Under the pieces are notes generated by a model that worked only from the letters and a program-made list of their open reading frames with translations, was not told where the DNA came from and did not search any database. This document shows, piece after piece, positions 45,068 to 54,712 of a stretch of DNA of 64,000 nucleotides (positions within the stretch are counted from its first letter, which is position 1; the number at the start of each line of letters is the position of its first letter). Made by a program: the position numbers and the translations under genes. Origin of the DNA: JANQHO01 sp965218075 (GTDB taxonomy: Bacteria > Bacteroidota > Bacteroidia > Flavobacteriales > Schleiferiaceae); the NCBI GenBank assembly GCA_965218075.1, contig CBDCJZ010000003.1:2170001-2234000 (forward strand). Reading direction: 5' to 3'.

Positions 45068-45588
45068 TCTTTCAAGCTAATTATCGTCTTGAATACTTTA
45101 CTTTGTGTCTTCTCGTACTGTAAGAAGATGCCATCATCAATAAACTCATTTCTAAAAAACACCCGATTCACGGTCTAAGCTTTCGCCAATCATAAACCTC
45201 ATGTAGCATCACCGGCAATTCTTCTCACACAAGTCCAAAATCTCATTTGTACTTGAGCATCACCTTCATCCATAATAATCGAGAAATAGAGATGATTATT
45301 ATTTTGCAAAACGGCATTCCAAGTAAATGGAACTGTGCTTGGGCACTGGAGGCTGTCCCATAGTCAGCTGGGTTAAAACTTCATTTTGATTATATATCGC
45401 GTAATTAGAGCCAGAGATTTTAATTCTATTAAATCAAACGAAGGCCTCTATAGACAACTGCATCCATGTATAAAATTCTATTGATTTTAAGTTAATGCTA
45501 TTTCTCTCGCCTATCATTGCGAATATCTATGCCGACAAGGGAGGTAAAGGCAATAAAAATATCATGACTTCCACAAGTCTAATCAAAG
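45068..45588. other. Sequence between barrel relic and peptidase gene
   Basis: Minus-strand fragments such as SGSNYAIYNQNEVLTQL, then LQNNNHLYFSIIMDEGDAQVQMRFWTCVRRIAG, then NRVFFRNEFIDDGIFLQYEK, in different frames, suggest another decayed gene. I cannot name it. Confidence 0.35.
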
Positions 45589-47865
45589 TCAATTAGTAGG
45601 AGCTTTCTCGATAGACATAGATTCCTCTTCGTGCATTGCAGGGCTCATGTCATTTTTCACTAGGGTTAATTCATCAATAATATTTTTTGCTCCGGCATAT
45701 TTATCAATGATGAAAAGGATATAGCGAACATCAACAGATATGGTGCGTTGTAATTCATCTTCAAAATATATATCACCACTCATAGCTTCCCAGTTGCCGT
45801 CAAAGGCACACCCTACTAACTGTCCCTTACCATTGATTACGGGGCTACCTGAATTACCGCCCGTTATATCAGTATTGTGAACAAAGCAGATTGGCAGCTC
45901 CCCTTTTTCATTGGTATAAGTCCCAAAGTTGTTGTCTTTGATTAACTCGGTCAGACTGTCTGGAACAATAAATTCATCGTTATTGGGATCCTCTTTTTGC
46001 AATACTCCAGTTGCTGAGGTATAGTAGTCGTAAAACACTGCATCTTTGGGATAGTAACTACTAACCGTACCATAGGTTACTCGCATGGTGCCGTTAGCAT
46101 CAGAGTAGTAAATTTTATCTGGATTCATTTTTCTGAGACCTGCAGTAAAAATTCGATATCCTTTTCTCATTTTATCATCTGTAGCCTGATAGTCATTATT
46201 ATAGCTTAAGTAAAGGGCGTATAGTTGTGAACCTATCGTTACAGCCATATCCTTTTCCATATCACGTATGTTAGGGTCTTCCAAAAAATCATTAACCCTT
46301 TTTTCTGACACAAGAAACGATGTATTATATACTTTATCGGCAAATTTATTAAAGTTACCTCTGTATTTTTTTGCCGCCTTTTGGAGAAACTTCGATTGTT
46401 GTTTTTCATCTATATTTTCATGATACAAAGCCATCAACTTAGCAAATAGCTCTTTATCCAAATCTTGATTGTAGTCTTTAAAATATTCTTTAGCGTTCTT
46501 CTTTAAAGTAGTTGCAATAGCTGTTGTCTTCTCTTTATATTCTTCTTTGATGATTTTTTTCTCTTCGCCATTTTTGGCTTTATCCAACTTTTGTTTCATC
46601 TCTTCTATTAGATCAAAGTAAGAACTCATGGTTCTAGAAAGACGAAAAGCATATAAAGGTAACTCGGCTCCTAATAGCCCGGCTTCGAGAACGTATACAT
46701 TACCTTTTACGTAATTGTCAGACTCTTGATAGGCTTCTTTCAGTAAGTTAAGGGCTTTACCGTATTTGGCTGTACGTTGAGCACTAGCATTAGCCCATGT
46801 ATGGAAGTCATCTTCTATTAGTAGTTTTTTGCTGTAAACATTATTGTTTTTCAATTGCTCGGTTTGTCCAATATAATATTTCCAGTAGTTGGAGGTACGT
46901 GCATATTTAGAGGCATACTGAATGCGAGTAGCTGGATTTTTATCCATATACTTACGCATAACGCTCAACTTAATTTCACGCACTTCCACTACTGAAGGGT
47001 TGTATTTTTCAATGGCTTGTTTTACACCGTAGCTGCTCAGGTAACGATCAGTACTTGCGGGATAACCGAAAACCATAGTAAAGTCACCCTCTTTTATGCC
47101 ATCAAGCGAAATAGATAAATAATACTTGGGCACCATAGGGATGTTTTCTTTTGAGTATTCAGCAGGCATTCCATCCGGATCAGTATAAAGTCTAAAGAGA
47201 GAAAAATCCCCAGTATGACGGGGCCACATCCAATTGTCAGTATCGCCGCCGAATTTACCTATAGAAGAAGGAGGTGTCCCTACCAGGCGAACATCGTTAT
47301 AGGTTTCATAAACAAAGAGATAAAATTCATTACCGTGAAAAAAGCTTTTAACATTGGCATCATAATGATTACCTGTGGTGGCTTCATCTAAAATGGTTTT
47401 GCTGATCTCCCCAATTTTGGCCTTACGCTTTTCTTCACTCATTTCATCGGTTAATTCTTCAGTAATTCTGTTGGTTACATCTTCTATGCGGACTAAAAAG
47501 CGGGCAAATAAATCCTCATTAGGTTTTTCTTCCGAATAGGATTTAGCCCAAAAACCATTACTCAAATAGTCATTTTCTACCGTAGAATAAGCTTGTATAG
47601 TGCTAAAACCACAATGATGGTTGGTTAATATAAGCCCATTGGGAGAAATAATTTCACCGGTGCAAAAACCACTAAAAGAAATGATAGCATCTTTAAGACT
47701 GGAATTGTTTACGGAATAAAGCTCTTCTGGGGTTAGCTGTAAACCATGGGCTTTCATGTCTTCATAGTTGCGATTCAACAGAAATGGCAACCACATTCCT
47801 TCATTTGCAAATACAGGTAATGTCGAAATAAAGCCTAATGCAGATGCCAAAAATTTTTTCTTCAT
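45589..47865 (-). CDS. S46-family dipeptidyl peptidase, DPP7 type
   Basis: About 758 residues. Start chosen at 47865 to give the signal peptide MKKKFLASALGFISTLPVFA. The N-terminal half has the catalytic His (GLILTNHHCGFSTIQ, about 85-99) and Asp region (GGDTDNWMWPRHTGDFSLFR). The Ser is in TDITGGNSGSPVINGKGQLVGCAFDGNWEAMSGDIYF near the end. S46 enzymes remove N-terminal dipeptides in the periplasm. The Gly in FDGNWE is where DPP11 (acidic-specific) has Arg, so a broad, hydrophobic DPP7 preference is expected. Monocistronic. Confidence 0.93.
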   Translation of the reverse strand: MKKKFLASALGFISTLPVFANEGMWLPFLLNRNYEDMKAHGLQLTPEELYSVNNSSLKDAIISFSGFCTGEIISPNGLILTNHHCGFSTIQAYSTVENDYLSNGFWAKSYSEEKPNEDLFARFLVRIEDVTNRITEELTDEMSEEKRKAKIGEISKTILDEATTGNHYDANVKSFFHGNEFYLFVYETYNDVRLVGTPPSSIGKFGGDTDNWMWPRHTGDFSLFRLYTDPDGMPAEYSKENIPMVPKYYLSISLDGIKEGDFTMVFGYPASTDRYLSSYGVKQAIEKYNPSVVEVREIKLSVMRKYMDKNPATRIQYASKYARTSNYWKYYIGQTEQLKNNNVYSKKLLIEDDFHTWANASAQRTAKYGKALNLLKEAYQESDNYVKGNVYVLEAGLLGAELPLYAFRLSRTMSSYFDLIEEMKQKLDKAKNGEEKKIIKEEYKEKTTAIATTLKKNAKEYFKDYNQDLDKELFAKLMALYHENIDEKQQSKFLQKAAKKYRGNFNKFADKVYNTSFLVSEKRVNDFLEDPNIRDMEKDMAVTIGSQLYALYLSYNNDYQATDDKMRKGYRIFTAGLRKMNPDKIYYSDANGTMRVTYGTVSSYYPKDAVFYDYYTSATGVLQKEDPNNDEFIVPDSLTELIKDNNFGTYTNEKGELPICFVHNTDITGGNSGSPVINGKGQLVGCAFDGNWEAMSGDIYFEDELQRTISVDVRYILFIIDKYAGAKNIIDELTLVKNDMSPAMHEEESMSIEKAPTN

Positions 47866-47880
47866 AATTCTATTTAACAT

Positions 47881-48210
47881 GAGTTCGATATAAAAAAGTT
47901 AAGGACTAATATAAAAAAAGGATAGAAACTCAGTAAGTTAATGCACTGATCTTCAATTTATTTAACTAAAATTTCATCTGTGTTTATCCACTTTAAAGTT
48001 ATCGAATTCTCTGTTTTATTGATAATTTCTTCCCAAATTTTGTTCCAAAATATCAAAAACATCTCTTTTGACAATAAAAAATGTACATACTCTGCTGAAC
48101 ATCCTGAACACAAGAGCTTGGCCAATTTTACCAATCCTTAATTTCAGAATTGATAGGGGGCAAAAGAGCGTCAAAATTAAAAGTTTTCATGATAAAAATT
48201 TAGGATAAGC
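47881..48210. other. Intergenic region, nothing recognised
   Basis: 330 nt, AT-rich, between two leftward genes. No open frame of note and no strong hairpin seen. Confidence 0.4.
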
Positions 48211-50112
48211 TTACTGGTACGCTCTTACGTTTTTACCTTCATAGAAATTCATAAAAGCCCGATTGACCACTCTTTTTCCGCCCGGAGTAGGATAATTACC
48301 AGTAAAGTACCAATCACCCAAGTTATTGGGACAGGCAGCACGCAGACCTTCAATACTTTGGAACAAGATTTTTACTTCAGCTTTCATGTCTTTGGGAAGG
48401 AGGATTTTGGCAATGCAATCAGCGATTTGCTCAACAGAAAAAGGAACATAAATATCTTTCACAAAGTTTTGTATTTCGTCATCTGATAAATCTTGCTGGG
48501 CCTGACATTTTTCATAAACACTATCTATTACATTGTCTAGCCCTGTTTCCGTAAGCAGCAAAATAGCAGCCTGAAAAGCGGCAAAATCACTAAGCTTGGC
48601 CATGTCAATGCCATAGCAATCCGGATACCGTATCTGCGGGGCAGAAGAAACCACGATAATCTTTTTAGGACCTAAACGATCTAGTATTTTTAATATACTT
48701 TGTTTTAAAGTAACTCCTCTAACAATGCTATCGTCTACTATTACCAGGTTTTCTGTAGGTTTTACGGTGTTATATGTAATGTCATAAACGTGTGAAACTA
48801 GCTCATCTCGGTTATGCTCCTGAGTAATGAAGGTACGCATTTTAACATCTTTCCAGATAATTTTTTCTATACGAGGAGAAATAGAAAGGAGCTTTTCGAG
48901 TTTTTCTGGGTCCAGATTCCCTTCAAATTTCATGATTTTGTCGCGCTTCACCTTATTAAAATAATCTTCCATACCCTTTATCACACCGTAAAAAGAAATC
49001 TCGGCAGTGTTAGGGATAAAAGAAAAAATCGTGTTCTTAAGGTCATAATCTACCTCATTTAATATAGACAGGCAAAGGGATTGCCCTAAACTTATGCGTT
49101 CGCGGTAAATGTCGGCATCATTGCCACGGGAAAAGTAAATCCGCTCAAAAGAACAGGCTTTATGCTCCAAAGGTTTCTCGATCTTTTCGAGGCTTAGGTG
49201 TCCGTTCTTTTTAATAATCAACGCGTGACCGGGTGTAATTTCTCGAATATCTTCTGACGAAATATTAAAAGCAGTTTGAATTACCGGGCGTTCCGAAGCC
49301 ACTACTACTACTTCGTCATCTTCGTAGTAATAGCCAGGCCTAATGCCAGATGGATCACGTAAGACAAAGGCATCTCCATGTCCGAGAAGACCAGCTATGA
49401 CATAACCCCCATCCCATTTTTTAACAGATTCATGTAGTATTTTTTTAATGTCCAATTCTTTTGCTATTAGCTTGCTGATTTCTTTTTTCCGATAACCTTC
49501 TTTTTTTAACCTGTGGTACAATTTTTCATTCTGTTTATCCAAAAAGTTCCCGATCTTTTCCAGGATGGTAACTGTGTCAGCTTTTTCCTTGGGATGCTGT
49601 CCTAAGTCCACCAACTGGTTAAAAAGATCATCTACATTGGTCATGTTAAAATTACCGGCCAAAATAAGATTGCGGGTAACCCAATTATTCTGGCGTAAAA
49701 AGGGATGACATTGCTTCAAGAAGTTTCTGTCATAAGTGCCGTAACGCAGATGACCCAAATACAGTTCCCCTACAAAAGGCAGATTTTGCTTAAGCCATTC
49801 TGCATCCCGTAGACGATCGGGATGGTTTTTAGTCTCCCTTTCTATCCGTTCATTAACGTGCTTAAAAACTTCCTCAATGGCTTGCGTGTCATTAGAACGA
49901 TAACGGCTGATGTAGCGGGTACCCGGAGACATATCCATTTTGATACTAGCTAATCCGGCACCATCTTGTCCACGATTGTGCTGCTTTTCCATCAACAAAT
50001 ACATCTTGTTGATCCCATAGAGAGCGGTTCCGTATTTATTGCAATAATAGCCGAGCGATTTTTTCAGTCGAATCACGGCTATACCACATTCATGCTTGAT
50101 GGAATCACTCAT
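48211..50112 (-). CDS. purF: Amidophosphoribosyltransferase (long Bacteroidota form)
   Basis: 633 residues, over 100 longer than the usual PurF. It is an N-terminal Ntn-hydrolase glutaminase: Cys9 in SIKHECGIAVIRL would become residue 1 after removal of an 8-residue propeptide; NRGQDGAGLA and the RYG segment (LGHLRYGTYD) follow. The type I phosphoribosyltransferase loop is ENLVIVDDSIVRGVTLKQS. Extra sequence lies mainly between domains and at the C terminus. It should use PRPP and glutamine for the first step of purine synthesis. The gene follows the decarboxylase gene by 28 nt. It may be a paralogue of a shorter PurF elsewhere; I cannot tell. Confidence 0.85.
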   Translation of the reverse strand: MSDSIKHECGIAVIRLKKSLGYYCNKYGTALYGINKMYLLMEKQHNRGQDGAGLASIKMDMSPGTRYISRYRSNDTQAIEEVFKHVNERIERETKNHPDRLRDAEWLKQNLPFVGELYLGHLRYGTYDRNFLKQCHPFLRQNNWVTRNLILAGNFNMTNVDDLFNQLVDLGQHPKEKADTVTILEKIGNFLDKQNEKLYHRLKKEGYRKKEISKLIAKELDIKKILHESVKKWDGGYVIAGLLGHGDAFVLRDPSGIRPGYYYEDDEVVVVASERPVIQTAFNISSEDIREITPGHALIIKKNGHLSLEKIEKPLEHKACSFERIYFSRGNDADIYRERISLGQSLCLSILNEVDYDLKNTIFSFIPNTAEISFYGVIKGMEDYFNKVKRDKIMKFEGNLDPEKLEKLLSISPRIEKIIWKDVKMRTFITQEHNRDELVSHVYDITYNTVKPTENLVIVDDSIVRGVTLKQSILKILDRLGPKKIIVVSSAPQIRYPDCYGIDMAKLSDFAAFQAAILLLTETGLDNVIDSVYEKCQAQQDLSDDEIQNFVKDIYVPFSVEQIADCIAKILLPKDMKAEVKILFQSIEGLRAACPNNLGDWYFTGNYPTPGGKRVVNRAFMNFYEGKNVRAYQ

Positions 50113-50140
50113 GTAAATAGTCTCTTAATGAGGCTCAAAA

Positions 50141-51196
50141 TTAAGGCTTTTTGTGAACCCACTTGGCTTCAGTATGAACTTCGTCTATGGCAAAACGGCT
50201 TTTATCAATATTAAGCCATTCCAAAGCGGAATTGCAAAAAATATCTTCTACCATTTCTTCAGATAGGTCCATTTGGGTAATAAATTGACCTATTTTAGGA
50301 TCTCCTAAAGGAAAGGGATAATCAGAACCAAGAGTTACCCTCCTAGAGCCCTGCATGTTGAGGATATATTGCAACATTTTAGGATCGTGGGTGATACAAT
50401 CTACCCAAAAATCACCTATGTAGGCACGGGGATTTACATTATTATGAATAGCTACCAGATCGGGACGACAATTAAAACCGTGTTCTATTCTTCCGATAGT
50501 GGATAAAAATGAACCTCCACCATGGGAGAAACAGACTCTCAACTGAGGAAGTCTTTCAAACACTCCACCAAATATCATGGAGCAAGCTGCTCGTGAAACT
50601 TCAGCTGGCATTCCCACTAGCCAAGGTAGCCAGTATTTACTCATGCTTTCTATACCCATCATATTCCAGGGATGCACCATAACCGCCATTGTCAACTCTT
50701 CACAAGCTTGAAAAACCGGAAAGAATTCTGGTTCACTAAGGTTTTTATCGTTGATATTGGAGCCTATCTGAATCCCGACGAGACCTATTTCCTTGCATCG
50801 CTCCAACTCTTTAATGGCTTCTCCAGTATCTTGCATGGGAACAGTTCCTAGTCCCAGGTAGTGCTTAGGGTAATTATTGCAGAGCACTGCAATATGATCA
50901 TTTAGATACTCAGAAAGAGCCTTACAATTCTTGGGCTTGGCCCAGTAGCTAAACATAACTGGAATAGTAGATACTACTTGGATATGAGTGTCAAATTTTG
51001 CGTACTCAACAATACGTAGTTCGGGATCCCAGCAATTGGATTGTATTTTGCGGAAAAACTTGTCGCCTTGCATCATGTTGGCCGAGCCGTCACTGTGATG
51101 GATCAGATGAATAAAATCTTCATATCCAAGCTTATCTGCGAAGTTGGGAAGCTTTTCGGGCAGGATATGGGCATGGGTATCAATTTTAAGCATCAT
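50141..51196 (-). CDS. Amidohydrolase, ACMSD-like (2-amino-3-carboxymuconate semialdehyde decarboxylase)
   Basis: 351 residues. The metal site is laid out as in ACMSD: THAHILP (HxH, about 7-13), VMVHPWNMMG, CFSHGGGSFLSTIGRIEHG and GSDYPFPLGDP. HPW and SDYPFPLG are typical of ACMSD rather than other amidohydrolases. It would decarboxylate the 3-hydroxyanthranilate product of the kynurenine pathway and divert it from NAD synthesis. kmo and kynU lie 49 kb away in the window. A TATCTTTG box ends 3 nt before the first of two adjacent ATGs. Confidence 0.87.
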   Translation of the reverse strand: MMLKIDTHAHILPEKLPNFADKLGYEDFIHLIHHSDGSANMMQGDKFFRKIQSNCWDPELRIVEYAKFDTHIQVVSTIPVMFSYWAKPKNCKALSEYLNDHIAVLCNNYPKHYLGLGTVPMQDTGEAIKELERCKEIGLVGIQIGSNINDKNLSEPEFFPVFQACEELTMAVMVHPWNMMGIESMSKYWLPWLVGMPAEVSRAACSMIFGGVFERLPQLRVCFSHGGGSFLSTIGRIEHGFNCRPDLVAIHNNVNPRAYIGDFWVDCITHDPKMLQYILNMQGSRRVTLGSDYPFPLGDPKIGQFITQMDLSEEMVEDIFCNSALEWLNIDKSRFAIDEVHTEAKWVHKKP

Positions 51197-51198
51197 GA

Positions 51199-51206
51199 CA
51201 AAGATA
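51199..51206 (-). promoter_or_regulatory. Candidate -7 box for the ACMSD-like gene
   Basis: TATCTTTG (minus strand) ends 3 nt before the ATG-ATG start, so the transcript would start within or at the start codon: a possible leaderless message. A downstream second ATG gives a start at 51193. Confidence 0.4.
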
Positions 51207-51545
51207 GAAAATAATCTTTCAAGAAACTTAGCGAGCAGTTGACGATAATTTGAGTCAGGTTATTTCCCTTTCTTTACCTCGATTCTCAAGGATAAATTTA
51301 TACCTAAACGGGATTCGGTTCTAAGGGCCTTTCATCAGGCTTGCTAGATGTGTATTGCCCTATTTTTTCATGTAAAGGTTAAGATGAACTCGATATATCA
51401 ACTATTAAGAACAACCTATACAAATTCTTATTTGATAAACTTTAGAAATAATCTCTTAAACCAGACATGACCCTAAAATTGTATTAAACTGAACCTTATC
51501 TTTCACAAATAACAGCCCATTTTACTGAATTTTGCAATCCTGTGG
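51207..51545. other. Intergenic region, nothing recognised
   Basis: About 340 nt between accA and the ACMSD-like gene, AT-rich with stops in all frames. No clear hairpin or gene. Confidence 0.4.
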
Positions 51546-52455
51546 CTAATTAACGTGTCTGGTTTTACATCTTTTTAGTTTAGTTAGATGTTTTAGAATT
51601 TCTTCTCTTACAGTGACGAAGGCCTCTTCTGGGTTATTGTGAGTCCCACCCAAGGGCTCTTTAATAATGCCGTCAATAAGCTTATTGCTGTACATATCTT
51701 TAGCGGTAAGCTTCAAAGCACTAGCGGGCTGTTCTTTATAATCCCGGCTATGCCATAGTATAGAAGAACAGCCCTCAGGGGAAATAACCGAGTACCAAGA
51801 GTTTTCCAACATTAAAACCTTATCGCCCACACCTATGCCCAAAGCACCACCAGATGCGCCTTCTCCTATTATAATGCATATCACCGGAACTTTCAGCATA
51901 GGCATTTCGTACAGGTTACGTGCAATAGCTTCGCCCTGTCCCCGTTCTTCGGCCTCTTGATTAGGAGATGCTCCGGGAGTATCAATAAAGGTAACGATAG
52001 GTCTTTTAAATTTTTCTGCCATTTTCATTAGGCGCAGAGCTTTTCGATAACCTTCAGGGTTGGGCATCCCGAAATTGCGGCATTGGCGCATCTTAGTATT
52101 GATTCCCTTCTGTTGGCCTACAAACATAATGGACTTTCCATTGACCATGCCCCAGCCACCTACCATAGCCTCATCATCTTTTACATTTCGATCACCATGC
52201 AATTCCAAAAATGTGCCATTGGTAATGGCATTAATATATGACAAAGTGTAAGGGCGCCGAGGATGTCTTGAAAGCTGAACTCTTTATCCAAGGAGTGAGA
52301 TTTTTCTGAATATCTTTTTTAGCTTCAATCAGTTTCTTTTTTATTTCCCGGATGATTTTACTCATATCCACCCCAGTTTCTTTTTCTATGTCTTTCGTCT
52401 TTTGAAGTTGATTTCTCAACTCCTTTATAGGCTGTTCAAAGTCCAGATATTCCAT
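51546..52455 (-). CDS. accA: Acetyl-CoA carboxylase, carboxyltransferase alpha subunit; frame broken
   Basis: The N terminus MEYLDFEQPIKELRNQLQ... runs to KNLTPW (Trp56, 52290-52288). The expected next residues RVQLSRHPRRPYTLSYINAITNGTFLELHGDRNVKDDEAMVGG are present one base further on, so a +1 shift (or removal of one A in ATAAAG, about 52281-52287) restores the whole enzyme of roughly 300 residues. The C-terminal 232 codons are intact, with GEGASGGALGIGVGD and SPEGCSSILW. AccA is normally essential for fatty acid synthesis. So a sequencing error or a programmed shift is more likely than loss. Confidence 0.9.
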
Positions 52456-52726
52456 GACCCCATTTTTAGGAAACAGTCGTGCAAATTATAAATTTTCAGA
52501 AGAGAATATAGGACATGAACGTAAAAACGTAGTACCTAACCTAGATGCAGAAGTTAGGTATATGTAAATAATACTCTTAATGATATGTACGATAATGGTC
52601 GGGAAAACTTTTTCGTATTAGAAGATTAAGCCTTGGCTACCTAAACTTTCCCATTTCCATCTTTTCAACAAAATATCTGCAAAAAGAAATTAAAATAATC
52701 CTTGGTTTAAGGTCAGCTTTTAACTA

Positions 52727-53809
52727 TTATTTAGGGGCAATATAGTACAAATATATTGCGACGAGAGAAAAAATAATATTCGGAAGCCAGACTGCCAATA
52801 AAGGAGGAAAACTACCGACCTTAGAAAAAGTGGTAGATATTTGTATAAAGAAAATATAGGTAACACAAATTGCCAACCCAATAGCAATATTAAGCCCTAG
52901 TCCTCCTCTGGTTTTTTGGGAAGAAATACTCACTCCGATCAATATCAAAATGTAAGTAGCAATTGGCCAGGAATTTCTCTTGTATTTTTCTATGAGATAA
53001 AAATTAATATTTTCCGAACCTCTCAATATTTCAGTCTCAATAAATTCATTAAGCTCTAGGGTATTCATCATCTCTACAGTGAAAAGCCTAGGAACAATAT
53101 CTTTAGCGTCAAAGTCAAAAATCGTATCTTTTTGTCTTCCGCTGGTAAGTGTTTCAATGCCTTCTGGACTCATTCTCCGAATGGAATAATTATCTAATAC
53201 CCATTGGTTTTTTACGGTGTCTAACCTTATGAAGTTTGATTTAAGTTTATAGGTAAGTCGATTTTTTTTGTCAAAAACCTCATAGGTGAAATGATAACCC
53301 GTCTTCCTTTTGGCGTTGTAGTTTTCAAAATAGATAATATGCCCCGGCTTGATCTGACGGTGAATATTTTTAAACCGATCATCTTGTTTTCGATCAATAT
53401 AGGTATGTTGAAAATCAAGTCTTTTAGCATTGGTCTTGGGAATAACAAAATGACCAAGCCCGAGGCTGATTAGAACAATAATACTAGCTGAAATAAAATA
53501 GGGCCACATCATCCTTCTAAAGCTTACACCACTGGTGAGTATAGCTACAATCTCTGTATTTCCCGTCATACGGGAAGTGAAAAAGATAGTAGCAATAAAT
53601 ACTATCATGGAGCTGAATAGGTTACCGTAAAACACTAGGAAATTGAAATAATAGTTCACTATTATTTCCTTAGTTGAAGCTCCTTTAGTTATAAAGTCTT
53701 CAATCTTTTCAGAAATATCAAATACGATGGCAATGGAAAGAATAAGTGTGATCATGATAAAGAAGGTTCCCAGAAATTTGCCAATGATATAGCGATCAAT
53801 AATTTTCAC
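52727..53809 (-). CDS. LptF/LptG-family permease (YjgP/YjgQ)
   Basis: 360 residues with six helices, three at each end, and a central periplasmic beta-jellyroll (about 110-260). It begins MKIIDRYIIGKFLGTFFI, and MTGNTEIVAILTSGVSFRRMMWP is the conserved coupling helix region. Part of the ABC machine that lifts LPS from the inner membrane. In Bacteroidota this gene usually follows tgt; here only a tgt stub is left upstream. LptF or LptG cannot be told apart by eye. Confidence 0.92.
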   Translation of the reverse strand: MKIIDRYIIGKFLGTFFIMITLILSIAIVFDISEKIEDFITKGASTKEIIVNYYFNFLVFYGNLFSSMIVFIATIFFTSRMTGNTEIVAILTSGVSFRRMMWPYFISASIIVLISLGLGHFVIPKTNAKRLDFQHTYIDRKQDDRFKNIHRQIKPGHIIYFENYNAKRKTGYHFTYEVFDKKNRLTYKLKSNFIRLDTVKNQWVLDNYSIRRMSPEGIETLTSGRQKDTIFDFDAKDIVPRLFTVEMMNTLELNEFIETEILRGSENINFYLIEKYKRNSWPIATYILILIGVSISSQKTRGGLGLNIAIGLAICVTYIFFIQISTTFSKVGSFPPLLAVWLPNIIFSLVAIYLYYIAPK

Positions 53810-53933
53810 TACTTACAACTTTTTTAAAGCTTTTCAATCCTAACTGTTTTTCCACATGGCAAAATTGCCAGTTTTGATTTTTCTTGGACTTCTTTAAATC
53901 AGTCAAAGATAGATTGTGAAGGAAAGTAACCTG

Positions 53934-54134
53934 CTAGGTGTTGCCCAAAATTATCTGAGCTTTAACATCTTTCTTCAGTTCCCTTTGGTGTACGGCCTTC
54001 ACCGAAGTTACCATTCCAACAGGCATAAAAATTGGGTGTGCAGTGATCAATGAATCAGGGTCATGGCTTCTCACTTTCAATTTCCAAAGCCCCCAATGGG
54101 TTCCAGAAATAGTGGAACAGAAAAATGGAGACAC
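53934..54134 (-). pseudogene. tgt: Queuine tRNA-ribosyltransferase (tgt), N-terminal stub
   Basis: The open piece reads LKVRSHDPDSLITAHPIFMPVGMVTSVKAVHQRELKKDVKAQIILGNT and stops. This is the Tgt opening (DPxSxARxGxIxTxHGxIETPIFMPVGTxGSVKAVHQREL...AQIILGNTYHLYLRPG). Ten or so residues between AH and PIF are gone, and everything after ILGNT (over 300 residues, all catalytic Asp and zinc Cys residues) is missing. It lies just upstream of the LptF/LptG gene on the same strand, its usual neighbour. The function is lost unless another copy exists. Confidence 0.88.
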
Positions 54135-54712
54135 CCTTCTACTTTTGGTCGTTACAAGTTTCTATCAAAGTCAATGGTGGCTCTGCATGGACTCAGCTAA
54201 CTATTGTTTTATATCTTGATGCCATTAGTCATAATTGCAGACTACTGGAAATTTTATTGGTTAAGTTCCTCATGCGTGGACTTGCTTTTCCTAGTTTTAG
54301 CTCCTGAGGTTTAAGTTCATTAACATTATTAGAAGTATGGCCCGCTTTGCTGTCTCAATACCTTGGGTTAATGCTTTCTTTTTCCCTTGGTAATTATTGT
54401 CCATGGTATTAGGCAGTTGTTTTTAGATGACTATTATTGTGAGTTTGTTTTTCTGATAGTTTATCGCTTTTGTCAGTACTGCGGTCATTTCCAGTTACTA
54501 AAAAAGAAAGTTCTCCCTCAAATTCACAGCTTCATTGGTTACGCTATAGGTGGACTTTCAGTGGGTGAACCTCCAGAGAATTTATGTATGCCATGTGTGA
54601 TCAGAGCTGCTCTTACTTTGCCTAACGATGAGCCCCGTTACTTTAAGGAGTGGGCACTCTGGCCAATATTCTAGAGAATATGGCTTTAGGCATAGATATA
54701 TGTTTGATTGTG
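54135..54712. other. Decayed sequence between tgt stub and transposase relic
   Basis: Stops in all frames. The longest plus-strand open piece (54387-54674) has a CQYCGHF motif but no recognisable domain. I see no gene. Confidence 0.35.

Noticed and set aside
54387..54674. 95-codon open stretch with CQYCGHF
   Set aside because: The Cys motif alone is not enough; surrounding sequence is decayed and no domain can be recognised.
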